DNA of 64,000 bases from Lachnospiraceae bacterium (GTDB taxonomy: Bacteria; Bacillota; Clostridia; Lachnospirales; Lachnospiraceae). Of the stretch, positions 45,598-54,077 are shown piece after piece; position 1 is the stretch's first letter, and every line of letters begins with the position of its first letter. The stretch spans positions 62,001 through 126,000 of the forward strand of contig JAFXQK010000060.1 of assembly GCA_017527205.1 (NCBI GenBank), given 5' to 3'. The notes beneath the pieces are model-generated. The model did not search any database. It was given only the letters and a program-made list of their open reading frames with translations, and was not told the origin of the DNA. The translations under genes were made by a program, and so were the position numbers.

Positions 45598-46713
45598 TTG
45601 ACGGAAAACAGACCTTTTGTTCCTTGGGAACAGATGAACAGCTTTATGGTGGATGCATTTGAGGGCTATGGCGTGCCGAGGGAGGATGCAAAAATCTGCG
45701 CGGACGTGCTTTTGGAGTCGGATCGCAGAGGCATTGAGAGCCATGGCTGTAATCGTTTTAAGCCGATCTATATTGACAGGATCGTAAAGGGAACGCTTCT
45801 TCCAAAAACGGAGCTTGAAATCCTGAAGGAGACGCCAACGACTGTTGTCATGGACGCGCATGACGGCATGGGTATGGTGGCGAGCTACCACATGATGAAA
45901 AAGCTGATTGAAAAGGCAAAAACCTATGGTATGGCTGGCGGCGCAATTCGCAACAGTACGCACTACGGCATTGCAGGATATTGGACGGACATGGCCTGCA
46001 AGGAAGGGCTGATCGGCATTACGGGAACGAACGCAAGACCTTCAATTGCACCGACGCATGGCGTTGAAAACATGTTGGGAACCAATCCCTTGACCTTCTC
46101 ACTTCCGACGGATGAGGAATTTCCTTTTTGCCTGGACTGTGCGACATCCATCGTGCAGCGTGGCAGGATTGAATATTATGCGAGGGAAGGAAAGCCCGTT
46201 CCTGCGGGCGTCGTGATTTCCGAGCATGGAGAGGCACTGACGGACAGTGCACAGATTTTGAAGGATTTAGTTGCTGGTACGGCAGCGCTGGCGCCTCTTG
46301 GTGGCATTGGTGAAGAAACGGCGGGCTATAAGGGCTATGGCTATGCGACGGTCGTTGAGATTCTCTCCGCTGCACTTTCCGGCGGTGAGTTTATGAAGGC
46401 GCTGACGGGCGTGGATGAGCAGGGCAAGCCGAGAATGTATCATCTCGGACATTTCTTCTTTGTCGTGAATCCGGAAGCTTTTATGGGGCTGGAGGAGTTT
46501 AAGAGAATTGCGGGTGAGATTTGCCGTGCGCTTCGTGCCTCCAAGAAGGCACCCGGCGAGAGCAGAATTTATACGGCCGGAGAGAAGGAACACGACGTTT
46601 GGCTCTTCCGTAAGGACAAGGGCGTGCCCGTGGGTGAGGCCGTGCAAAAGGACATTCTGACCGTGAGGGATGCCCTTGGGTTAAACTATCATTTTGCGTT
46701 TGAGGATCGTTAA
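45598..46713 (+). CDS. Ldh/MDH2-family NAD(P)-dependent oxidoreductase
   Basis: 371 aa, Ldh-type (malate/L-lactate/ureidoglycolate dehydrogenase) fold: LLESDRRGIESHGCNRF near the N-terminus with the catalytic His, TGTNARPSIAPTHG and GTNPLTFSLPT, then KGYGYATVVEIL. A TTG start at 45598 is chosen: AAGGAGGG stands 8 nt before it; the longer frame overlaps the DUF4832 gene. Its substrate is a 2-hydroxy acid not identifiable from sequence. The stop lies 2 bp from cbiF, so it leads the second cobalamin block. Confidence 0.88.
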   Translation: MTENRPFVPWEQMNSFMVDAFEGYGVPREDAKICADVLLESDRRGIESHGCNRFKPIYIDRIVKGTLLPKTELEILKETPTTVVMDAHDGMGMVASYHMMKKLIEKAKTYGMAGGAIRNSTHYGIAGYWTDMACKEGLIGITGTNARPSIAPTHGVENMLGTNPLTFSLPTDEEFPFCLDCATSIVQRGRIEYYAREGKPVPAGVVISEHGEALTDSAQILKDLVAGTAALAPLGGIGEETAGYKGYGYATVVEILSAALSGGEFMKALTGVDEQGKPRMYHLGHFFFVVNPEAFMGLEEFKRIAGEICRALRASKKAPGESRIYTAGEKEHDVWLFRKDKGVPVGEAVQKDILTVRDALGLNYHFAFEDR

Positions 46714-46715
46714 AA

Positions 46716-47474
46716 ATGGTTTATTTTGTGGGAGCGGGAAGCGGCGCGCCAGATTTGATCACGGTGCGCGGAAAGAACTTGCTGGAAAAGGCGGACGTGA
46801 TCATCTACGCAGGTTCCCTTGTGAATCCGGAGCTTTTGCAGTATGCGAAGGCAGGATGCGAATTACATAACAGCGCTAAGCTGACGTTGGAGGAGATCAT
46901 TGCCCTGATGGAAGAAGCGGAAAAGGCAGGGAAGCTGACGGTGCGTCTGCATACGGGTGAGCCCAGTATTTATGGGGCCGTTCGGGAACAGATGGATGCG
47001 CTGGATGCACGCGGGATCGCCTACGAGAGCTGCCCAGGCGTCAGTGCTTGCTTTGGCGCGGCGGCATCTTTAAATCTGGAATTTACGCTTCCGGAGGTTT
47101 CGCAGTCACTCATCATTACGAGAATGGCAGGGAAGACCTCCGTTCCAGAAAAGGAATCCATTGAGAGCTTTGCGGCACATGGAGCGAGCATGGCAATTTA
47201 CTTAAGCGCAGGAATGCTGGAGGAGCTTTCCAAGCGACTGATCGCAGGCGGCTACTCCAAGGATACGCCGGTCGCACTCGTCTATAAGGCAACCTGGCCA
47301 GAGGAGCAGAGCTATCTTTGCACCGTGGAAACCTTACCTGTCGTTGCAGCGGAGCATCAGATCAACAAGATTGCCGTGGTACTTGTCGGGGATGCCATCG
47401 CGCAGAGCGGATATGCTAGATCGAGACTGTACGCGCCGGATTTTTCAACGGAGTTTCGCAAGGCGAAAGAGTAA
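46716..47474 (+). CDS. cbiF: Cobalt-precorrin-4 C11-methyltransferase CbiF
   Basis: SAM-dependent tetrapyrrole methyltransferase fold: VGAGSGAPDLITVRG, ADVIIYAGSLV, TGEPSIYGAVREQ and VPGVSAC-like SCPGVSACFGA. 252 aa, typical of CbiF/CobM. Starts 2 bp after the Ldh stop, so translation is probably coupled. Downstream is cbiG after 74 bp. Confidence 0.95.
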   Translation: MVYFVGAGSGAPDLITVRGKNLLEKADVIIYAGSLVNPELLQYAKAGCELHNSAKLTLEEIIALMEEAEKAGKLTVRLHTGEPSIYGAVREQMDALDARGIAYESCPGVSACFGAAASLNLEFTLPEVSQSLIITRMAGKTSVPEKESIESFAAHGASMAIYLSAGMLEELSKRLIAGGYSKDTPVALVYKATWPEEQSYLCTVETLPVVAAEHQINKIAVVLVGDAIAQSGYARSRLYAPDFSTEFRKAKE

Positions 47475-47548
47475 ATGTCTCAGGAATAAAAGATCGTTTG
47501 AAAAGTGCGTTTTAGGAAAAGCAAAAAGAAAGCTGAGGGGAGTCAAAG

Positions 47549-48631
47549 GTGATCCTTCGGATAGTTACGTTTACGGCGCAGGGCGAGGCCTTGGCCCATC
47601 GAATGATAGAGGAATGGCGGGAGGTTATCCCGCAGTATCGAAGGAAAGAGATTCCTTTGGAACAATGGACGGGAGAGTGCTTTGCGAAGCACCTCCCCAT
47701 TCTCTTTGTGGGGGCGTGCGGCATCGCCGTGCGTGCCATTTCGCCTTTCGTAAAAGATAAGCTGTCAGACAGCGCCGTAGTGGTCATGGACGAGAAAGGG
47801 AAGTACGTGATTCCGCTGCTTTCCGGGCATATGGGCGGAGCCAATGAGCTGGCAATCCAGATTGCAAAGAAGATCTGTGCAACGCCGGTATTAACGACGG
47901 CGACGGACGTTGAGGGACTCTTTTCCGTCGACGTCTTTGCAAAAAACAACGGACTTCGCGTCATGAATCGCGAAGGGATCCGTGAGGTGGCCGGTAAGCT
48001 TCTTCGCGGAGAAACCGTTACCATCACCTGGGATGATCAGGTGAGGTGCGAGCTGAAAAAAGAAGGGCAAGAAGAACTGAAACAAATAGAACAGGAGCCT
48101 GTGGCAGAAACAGTGACTAAGCTGTTACCGAAGGGGATTCGTTTTGTACCCTTTGAAACCAAGGACGTCGACATACGAATCGGTACGAAAAAAAGCTTAG
48201 GGCAGATGGAAGAAAAGACGCAAAAGCTCCTTCTTTTGGCTAAGGAATATCTTCTTGGCATTGGCTGTAAAAAAGACAAATCCTTTTCGGAATTAGATGG
48301 TTTCTTGAAGGAGCATGTTGCATGGAAGCTTGAGGAGGAAATCCATGCCATTGCCTCCATTGACTTAAAGGCAAGGGAGGAAGGCCTTTGGGAATTGGCA
48401 CAGTATTATCATCTGCCCTTTATGACATACTCTGCCGAGGAGCTTGCAAGCGTAGAAGGGGAATTTTCCGAATCAGAGTTTGTCCGCGAAATGACGGGCG
48501 TAGCCAATGTTTGTGAACGCGCAGCCATGTATGCTGCGGGAGAGGGAGGAGAATTGATTCAAAAAAAGGAAGCGAGTAATGGCATGACTGTGGCAGTGTC
48601 GCGCAGGGTCCCCGTGATACGCTTTCGGTAA
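47549..48631 (+). CDS. cbiG: Cobalt-precorrin-5A hydrolase CbiG
   Basis: Opens the delta-lactone and releases C20 as acetaldehyde. Conserved FVGACGIAVRAISPFVKDK near the N-terminus, LLSGHMGGANELA and ATDVEGLFSVD; the C-terminal domain shows GIGCKKDKS and SIDLKAREEGL. 360 aa. The start is GTG 47549 with GAGGGG at 8 nt. Lies between cbiF and cbiH as in many anaerobic clusters. Confidence 0.94.
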   Translation: MILRIVTFTAQGEALAHRMIEEWREVIPQYRRKEIPLEQWTGECFAKHLPILFVGACGIAVRAISPFVKDKLSDSAVVVMDEKGKYVIPLLSGHMGGANELAIQIAKKICATPVLTTATDVEGLFSVDVFAKNNGLRVMNREGIREVAGKLLRGETVTITWDDQVRCELKKEGQEELKQIEQEPVAETVTKLLPKGIRFVPFETKDVDIRIGTKKSLGQMEEKTQKLLLLAKEYLLGIGCKKDKSFSELDGFLKEHVAWKLEEEIHAIASIDLKAREEGLWELAQYYHLPFMTYSAEELASVEGEFSESEFVREMTGVANVCERAAMYAAGEGGELIQKKEASNGMTVAVSRRVPVIRFR

Positions 48632-48718
48632 GAAAAATGATTATTATGTGAGGGGCGGTAAATTGATCGACTTTGCGGTTGGCAGGATGATTTGTTTGAA
48701 ATACTGGATGGAGACGGA

Positions 48719-49471
48719 ATGAAAAAGGTAATTTACGTGGTTGGCATGGGACCGGGAAATCAGGCAGGAATGACATGCGAAGCGAAAAGCATTTTGGAGG
48801 TCTGCGACGTCATTGTTGGGTATACAACCTACGCGGAATTATTAAAACTATATTTTCCTGAGAAGGAGTATGTCACGACGGCCATGCGACAGGAAATTGA
48901 ACGCTGCAGGCTGTGCTTTGATCTGGCAGCGCAGGGAAAGCAGGTTGCGCTGGTATGTAGCGGAGACGCAGGCGTGTATGGCATGGCTGCACCCATGTAT
49001 GAGTTGTTGGCAGAGTATGAGACAAGGTCTGGTTATGAAGACATTCAGCTGGAGATTATTTGTGGCGTAACTGCTGCAAACAGTGGCGCAGCCATTTTGG
49101 GTGCACCTTTAAATCATGATTATTGCGTGATCAGTCTAAGTGATCTTTTGACGCCCTGGGAGACAATTGAGAAGCGTCTTCGCGCCGCAGTAGTGGGAGA
49201 TTTTGCAATGGCCATCTATAACCCTTCCAGCCATAAGCGAAAGGATTATTTAAAGAGGGCATGTGAGATTTTGTTGGATGCAGGGGCAAGTCCTGACAGA
49301 GCCTGCGGCTATGTCAGAAACATCGGCAGGGAAGGCACGGAGAAGCAGGTGATGACCCTGCGCGAGCTATCTGGTCAAGAGGTTGACATGTTTACGACAG
49401 TGTTTGTTGGTAATTCTCAGTCCTATTTGGAGAAGGGGTGCCTAATCACCAAACGGGGGTATTCGATATGA
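48719..49471 (+). CDS. cbiH: Cobalt-factor III / precorrin-3B C17-methyltransferase CbiH
   Basis: Ring-contracting methyltransferase. Motifs: VVGMGPGNQAGMTCEA, VIVGYTTYAELL, VCSGDAGVYGMA, and AIYNPSSHKRKDYL, all typical of CbiH/CobJ. ATG 48719 gives the usual MKKVIYVVGMGPG start; a TTG at 48692 would extend it by nine residues without SD support. 250 aa. The stop overlaps the cbiJ start by 4 bp. Confidence 0.95.
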   Translation: MKKVIYVVGMGPGNQAGMTCEAKSILEVCDVIVGYTTYAELLKLYFPEKEYVTTAMRQEIERCRLCFDLAAQGKQVALVCSGDAGVYGMAAPMYELLAEYETRSGYEDIQLEIICGVTAANSGAAILGAPLNHDYCVISLSDLLTPWETIEKRLRAAVVGDFAMAIYNPSSHKRKDYLKRACEILLDAGASPDRACGYVRNIGREGTEKQVMTLRELSGQEVDMFTTVFVGNSQSYLEKGCLITKRGYSI

Positions 49472-51603
49472 AATCGGTACTGATTTATGCAGGGACGACG
49501 GAGGGGAGAGAGCTTGCGCGAGAGCTCGCTGAAGCTGGAATTCCTTCGGAGGTCTGCGTTGCAACGGAGTACGGAACGCAGGTGATGCAGGAGGAAAAGG
49601 CGTCACATATAATTCGCGTAAGACAGGGACGCCTCTCCATGGAGGAGATGCGGGTCTTGCTTGCGAAAAATGAGTATTTTGCCATCGTCGACGCGACGCA
49701 TCCCTATGCAACGGAGGTGACAAAAAACATAAAGCAGAGCGCAGAGGGAACGGAACTTCCCCTTTTTCGCTTGGCGAGGGATTTACGGGAAGCACCGGAG
49801 CTTACGGAGAATTGCAGTTTTTTTCCGTCAGCGGAGGCATGCGCGGAAGCTCTTTGCAATGTTGATGGTACAATTCTTTTGACCACGGGCAGCAAAGAGT
49901 TGGAAAGCTTTTGCAGGAAGGAGGAGCTGCGAAAGCGATTGGTGGTGCGCGTTTTGCCAGGCAAGGAAAGCATGGAGCTTTGCTGGAAGAATGGTCTGGA
50001 GGGAAAACAAATCGTTGCCATGCAGGGACCTTTTACGAAGGAGATGAACCTTGCAACGATTCATCAGTATGGTATTACGGGCCTTGTCATGAAGGAGAGC
50101 GGCAAGGTAGGAGGAGCAGACGAAAAGCTGGAGGCGGCGAAGGAAGCTGACGTTGCATGCTTTGTGATTCGGCGGCCGGCCGTGGAGGAAGGGAGCGTAT
50201 ATTCCTTCTCGGAAGTATTTGATACCATTATGAAACTCGCAGAGGAACATGTGCAGGAAGGACAAACGCATGCACAAGAGCATGTGAGACTGTGCGCAGA
50301 CATGGCGGAAAATGAGAAGGAAAAACTGGAAAAGGAAGATGCTTTTTTGGATATTGTGCTTGCTGGCATTGGCATGGGAGCAAGTGGTCAGAGAACGGCA
50401 GAGCTGGAAAACAGACTTGCGCGGACCGACTATTTGTTTGGCGCGGCCCGCATGCTGGAAGGACTTCATGCCAAGAAAGAGAGCTATTCCTATTATTTGA
50501 CCAAGGATATTTTACCTTGCCTGGAGCAGATTCAAAAAAGGGAAAGTGGCAGGCAAAACGTGACCATTTTGTTTTCGGGAGACACAGGCTTTTTTAGCGG
50601 CGCGGAAAAGATGCTTCAAGCCCTACGGGGTCTAACAAGCACGTCCGTCCGCATGCTTCCGGGGCTTTCTACCGTATCGGCGCTAAGTGCGAAATTCGGG
50701 ATTCGCTGGCAGGATGCCATGATTCTGAGTACGCATGGAACGGCAAAGGAACAGTGGAAGGCAGAGCTACTTTTTGGCATGCGGAGGGGACGGAAGCTCT
50801 TTTTTATCACCTCTGGAGCAGAGGACGTGCAGGACATTGGTAAGCTTATGCAGGAGCAAGGCTTTGGAGAAACATATGAAATCAAGCTGGGATACCAGTT
50901 GTCCTATGAAAATGAAAAGCTCATGGATATTACCGCAGCAGAGGCAGAGAAGATGAGCGAAGCAGGACTGTACGCAGGATTTCTGATTCCTGCGCGGGAT
51001 GGGAAGGATTCGCTTCCTGCCCGGATTACGCCGGGATTTGGGGATGACACCTTTTTGCGAGGTCAGGTTCCCATGACGAAGGAAGAGGTGCGGGAAATCT
51101 CTATCTGTAAGCTGCATCTTACGGAACGTGCCGTTGTCTATGACGTGGGAAGCGGTACGGGCTCCATCGCGATGGAGGTGGCGGCCCTGTCGCCCTGGAT
51201 TCAGGTTTATGCGATCGAATGTCAGGATGAGGCGATTGCCTTAATTCAAGCAAACAAGGAAGCAAGAGGGGCATTTAACGTCAAGGTTGTTCAGGCCGTG
51301 GCACCCGAGGGGATGGCGGAGCTTCCGGCGCCAACGCATGTTTTTGTCGGTGGAAGCAAAGGGAATTTGCAAGGCATTCTTTCGGCGGTTTATCAGAAGA
51401 ACCCACGAGCCAGAATTGTCATGAACGCGATTAGCTTAGAGAGCATTGCGCAGATGCAGGAAATGGTGAAGGAATGGCCTGTGGCGGATTTAGAGATTAC
51501 GACGGTCTCCGTCAGCAAGGCAAAAAAGGCGGGTGCCTATCATTTGATGCAGGCAGCAAATCCCGTGACGATTTTTTCATTTATGTTTCAGGAAGAACGG
51601 TAG
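49468..51603 (+). CDS. cbiJET: Fused cobalt-precorrin-6A reductase + precorrin-6B methyltransferase (CbiJ-CbiE-CbiT)
   Basis: Three enzymes in one 711-aa chain. CbiJ (about 1-255): VLIYAGTTEGRELAREL and VDATHPYATEVT. CbiE (about 300-505): LAGIGMGASGQRT, GAARMLEGL, FSGDTGFFSGA. CbiT (about 525-705): DVGSGTGSIAMEVA (SAM site). A charged linker (about 260-295) joins the first two. CbiE and CbiT methylate C5 and C15 and decarboxylate; CbiJ reduces the ring. CbiE-CbiT fusions are common, inclusion of CbiJ is less so. ATG 49468 overlaps cbiH (ATGA). Confidence 0.94.
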   Translation: MKSVLIYAGTTEGRELARELAEAGIPSEVCVATEYGTQVMQEEKASHIIRVRQGRLSMEEMRVLLAKNEYFAIVDATHPYATEVTKNIKQSAEGTELPLFRLARDLREAPELTENCSFFPSAEACAEALCNVDGTILLTTGSKELESFCRKEELRKRLVVRVLPGKESMELCWKNGLEGKQIVAMQGPFTKEMNLATIHQYGITGLVMKESGKVGGADEKLEAAKEADVACFVIRRPAVEEGSVYSFSEVFDTIMKLAEEHVQEGQTHAQEHVRLCADMAENEKEKLEKEDAFLDIVLAGIGMGASGQRTAELENRLARTDYLFGAARMLEGLHAKKESYSYYLTKDILPCLEQIQKRESGRQNVTILFSGDTGFFSGAEKMLQALRGLTSTSVRMLPGLSTVSALSAKFGIRWQDAMILSTHGTAKEQWKAELLFGMRRGRKLFFITSGAEDVQDIGKLMQEQGFGETYEIKLGYQLSYENEKLMDITAAEAEKMSEAGLYAGFLIPARDGKDSLPARITPGFGDDTFLRGQVPMTKEEVREISICKLHLTERAVVYDVGSGTGSIAMEVAALSPWIQVYAIECQDEAIALIQANKEARGAFNVKVVQAVAPEGMAELPAPTHVFVGGSKGNLQGILSAVYQKNPRARIVMNAISLESIAQMQEMVKEWPVADLEITTVSVSKAKKAGAYHLMQAANPVTIFSFMFQEER

Positions 51604-51615
51604 GGAGGAAGTAGC

Positions 51616-53070
51616 GTGACACATCCGAGAATTATGCTGGCAGCACCGAAAAGCGGAAGCGGAAAAACCTTATTGACCTGCAGTCTTCTTCGTGCGCTTT
51701 CCATGAGGGGAAAACGGGTACAGGCCTTTAAGTGCGGACCCGATTACATCGATCCCATGTTTCATAAAAAGGTGCTTGGCATCCCCTCTAGAAACCTGGA
51801 TTTATTTTTTACGGGTGAGGAGGATACGAAGGCATTGTTCTTGGAAGAAAACGATGCGGAGATTTCGGTAATTGAGGGCGTGATGGGCTTGTATGATGGC
51901 TTAGCCGGTACCATGGAAGAGGCATCCAGCTATCACCTTGCACGCACACTACAAACACCGATCCTATTGGTCATAAATGCGCGGGGGATGGGGAGATCCG
52001 TGGTGGCTGAGATCGCAGGCTTCCTTTCCATGGACCGGGAGCATTTGATTCGAGGCGTGATTTTAAATCAGGTGAGTGCCTCATTTTATCAGTCCATTGC
52101 AGAGCTGATAGAAAAGGAATGTCATATTCCCGTCTTGGGCTATTATCCGACACAGAAGGAAATGGAATGGCAAAGCAGATATCTGGGATTAAAACTGCCG
52201 GAAGAAATACGGGAGCTACAGGTGAAGGTGACCGAGGCTGCGGAAGCTTTTGAAAAAACGATTTCCGTTGATGCCATTATAAGAATGGCAATGCAGTTTG
52301 CCATGGAGCACCCCCTCAGCTGTGAACGACCTTTTTGGCTGAATGTCCCCAAAATGCCTCAAAAGGTGCGCATCGGCGTGGCTTTCGATGAGGCATTTTG
52401 TTTTTACTATGAAGATAATTTTAGGCTATTGGAGAAGGCGGGAGCAGAGCTTTGTTTCTTTTCACCCCTGCATGATCCTGCATTGCCGGAGGGGATTCAA
52501 GGGCTGCTTTTGGGTGGCGGATATCCGGAGCTTGTGGCAGAGCAATTATCCGGGCAGGAGGGGCTTAGAAGGGAAATCAAAGAAAGGCTCCGGCAAGGCA
52601 TGCCGTCGTTTGCGGAATGCGGAGGCTTTATGTATCTGCATGAGGAGATTGTAACGCCTGACGGCAGAAAGCATCCCATGGTCGGGGTGATTCCGGGAAA
52701 GTGCTTTGATACAGGAAAACTCGTGCGATTTGGATATGCGTCGTTTCGATTTCCGGGAAAGCTTTCAGAGCGGTTTTCGGGTCAAGGTTCAAGTGAATTC
52801 CCGGAACGATTTACGTCAGAGCCTGTAGGAAAGCACGGGGAGAAGAATGACGGTGACGCGATAGAAGAAATTCGCGGGCACGAGTTTCATTATTATGACA
52901 GTGACGCCTGCGGAACGGACTGTGAGGCCGTAAAGCCTGTCACGGGAAGAAGCTGGCTCTGTGGGTATTTGGGTGAAAATCATTATTGGAGCTATGGGCA
53001 TTTATATTACCCATCCAATCCGGCGTTCGCATTCTGGTTTGTCGAACAGTGCAGAAGATGGAGGAAATAG
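51616..53070 (+). CDS. cbiA: Cobyrinate a,c-diamide synthase CbiA
   Basis: Amidates the a and c acetate side chains using glutamine. ATP part: MLAAPKSGSGKT and VIEGVMGLYDGL. Glutaminase part: catalytic Cys in AECGGFMYL and His in SYGHLYYPSNPAFA. Residues about 377-421 are a non-conserved insertion with repeated FPGKLSERF / FPERFTSEP units ending in a charged stretch. 484 aa. GTG 51616 follows GGGAGGAAG. Confidence 0.95.
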   Translation: MTHPRIMLAAPKSGSGKTLLTCSLLRALSMRGKRVQAFKCGPDYIDPMFHKKVLGIPSRNLDLFFTGEEDTKALFLEENDAEISVIEGVMGLYDGLAGTMEEASSYHLARTLQTPILLVINARGMGRSVVAEIAGFLSMDREHLIRGVILNQVSASFYQSIAELIEKECHIPVLGYYPTQKEMEWQSRYLGLKLPEEIRELQVKVTEAAEAFEKTISVDAIIRMAMQFAMEHPLSCERPFWLNVPKMPQKVRIGVAFDEAFCFYYEDNFRLLEKAGAELCFFSPLHDPALPEGIQGLLLGGGYPELVAEQLSGQEGLRREIKERLRQGMPSFAECGGFMYLHEEIVTPDGRKHPMVGVIPGKCFDTGKLVRFGYASFRFPGKLSERFSGQGSSEFPERFTSEPVGKHGEKNDGDAIEEIRGHEFHYYDSDACGTDCEAVKPVTGRSWLCGYLGENHYWSYGHLYYPSNPAFAFWFVEQCRRWRK

Positions 53071-53071
53071 C

Positions 53072-53314
53072 ATGGAACAGAATTCTTATCGCTTTTTTGA
53101 AAACTTAGATTGTAAATATTATCCCTGCCATCAGGGCTTGGAGCAGCTGAACTGCCTGTTTTGTTATTGCCCCATGTATCGTCTGGAGAAGTGTCCGGGA
53201 AATCCGTCCTATTTTGAAAAGGAGGGACGAAAAATCAAGGTTTGTACGAATTGTACCTTCCCGCACAGGGCAGAGAATTATGACCGCATCATAGAAATTC
53301 TGAAAAAGAATTAA
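53072..53314 (+). CDS. Cysteine-rich small-domain protein (cobalamin-cluster associated)
   Basis: 80 aa with eight cysteines in pairs: NLDCKYYPCHQG, NCLFCYCPMYRLEKCPGNP, KVCTNCTFPHRA, a probable metal-binding fold. This small domain is known from cobalamin gene clusters of anaerobes, sometimes fused to other proteins; its role is unproven. ATG 53072 follows GGAGGAAATAGC; longer frames overlap cbiA and have no SD. The gene ends the cobalamin block. Confidence 0.82.
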   Translation: MEQNSYRFFENLDCKYYPCHQGLEQLNCLFCYCPMYRLEKCPGNPSYFEKEGRKIKVCTNCTFPHRAENYDRIIEILKKN

Positions 53315-53320
53315 GGTTGG

Positions 53321-53349
53321 TTGCCAGATGGTTTCTTTTGTGATAGAAT
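53321..53349 (+). promoter_or_regulatory. Predicted promoter of the DUF6935-like gene
   Basis: TTGCCA (53321-53326), 17-bp spacer, TAGAAT (53344-53349). It starts 7 bp after the cysteine-rich gene stop. Confidence 0.6.
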
Positions 53350-53397
53350 CTTTTTGGATGAGTTCTTCCAAAATAAAAAACGAAGGAGAGAAAAAAC

Positions 53398-53958
53398 ATG
53401 AGCATTTTTGATTCCCTGAAGCAAACGGCAACGGACGTAGTAAAGAACGTGGCCCAGCAAGCAACGAATGAATCCCAGACCTTTACGTTCCAAGCGCTTC
53501 CTGAAAGCGTGGAAGAGATGAAGGCGCTTCCTGAAGCTTCCCTGGATTCTCCTTTTAAGGCAGCAGCGCTGACGATCTGTGCACTTTGTGCCTATGCAGC
53601 CGCTCCGGAGATTGGTATTGACATGTTGAACTTTCTGAAGGGACCGCAGCCTCTTTCCGCATATGAGCTGAGCTTTTTGAAGGATCGTTTCAGTGATCAG
53701 AAATATGTGCCATTTTCTTATTTTAAGGGAGCGACTCCCGCAAATAACTATACGCCGGATCAGCCCTTTACGGTAACCTTCTTTACGAATCCTCATTCCT
53801 ATGAAAACGATGGCTATTGCATGCTTCACGTAAAGTCTGGCGGCGCAGATTCCGAGCGTCAGATCAAGCTTCGCAGAAAGGGTGATCAGTGGTTTTTGTG
53901 GGAGCAGTATGTGTTGGTAGGCATTCGTAAGTCCGCAGCGGAGGATCCGTGGGCATAG
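53398..53958 (+). CDS. Uncharacterised protein, DUF6935-like
   Basis: 186 aa without signal peptide. The N-terminal helix MSIFDSLKQTATDVVKNVAQQ is amphipathic. A central Ala/Cys-rich hydrophobic segment (about 60-80) and a beta-rich C-terminal half (PFTVTFFTNPHSYENDG, ERQIKLRRKGDQWFLWEQY) follow. Similar proteins occur in Clostridia as DUF6935; no function known. It has its own promoter and terminator, so it is a one-gene unit. SD AAGGAGAG precedes ATG. Confidence 0.7.
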   Translation: MSIFDSLKQTATDVVKNVAQQATNESQTFTFQALPESVEEMKALPEASLDSPFKAAALTICALCAYAAAPEIGIDMLNFLKGPQPLSAYELSFLKDRFSDQKYVPFSYFKGATPANNYTPDQPFTVTFFTNPHSYENDGYCMLHVKSGGADSERQIKLRRKGDQWFLWEQYVLVGIRKSAAEDPWA

Positions 53959-53986
53959 GTTTGTAGCATATTTGGCTTAGGTTTGT

Positions 53987-54032
53987 AAAAGTTCTGCCAT
54001 GGATGAAAATGCATTGCCTGTGGCAGAACTTT
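53987..54032 (+). terminator. Intrinsic terminator after the DUF6935-like gene
   Basis: AAAAGTTCTGCCA pairs with TGGCAGAACTTTT across a 20-nt loop, followed by a T-rich stretch. Confidence 0.85.
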
Positions 54033-54077
54033 TCATTTTCGATATTCAAATAACATTGGTTTGGGGATGAAAGAAAC

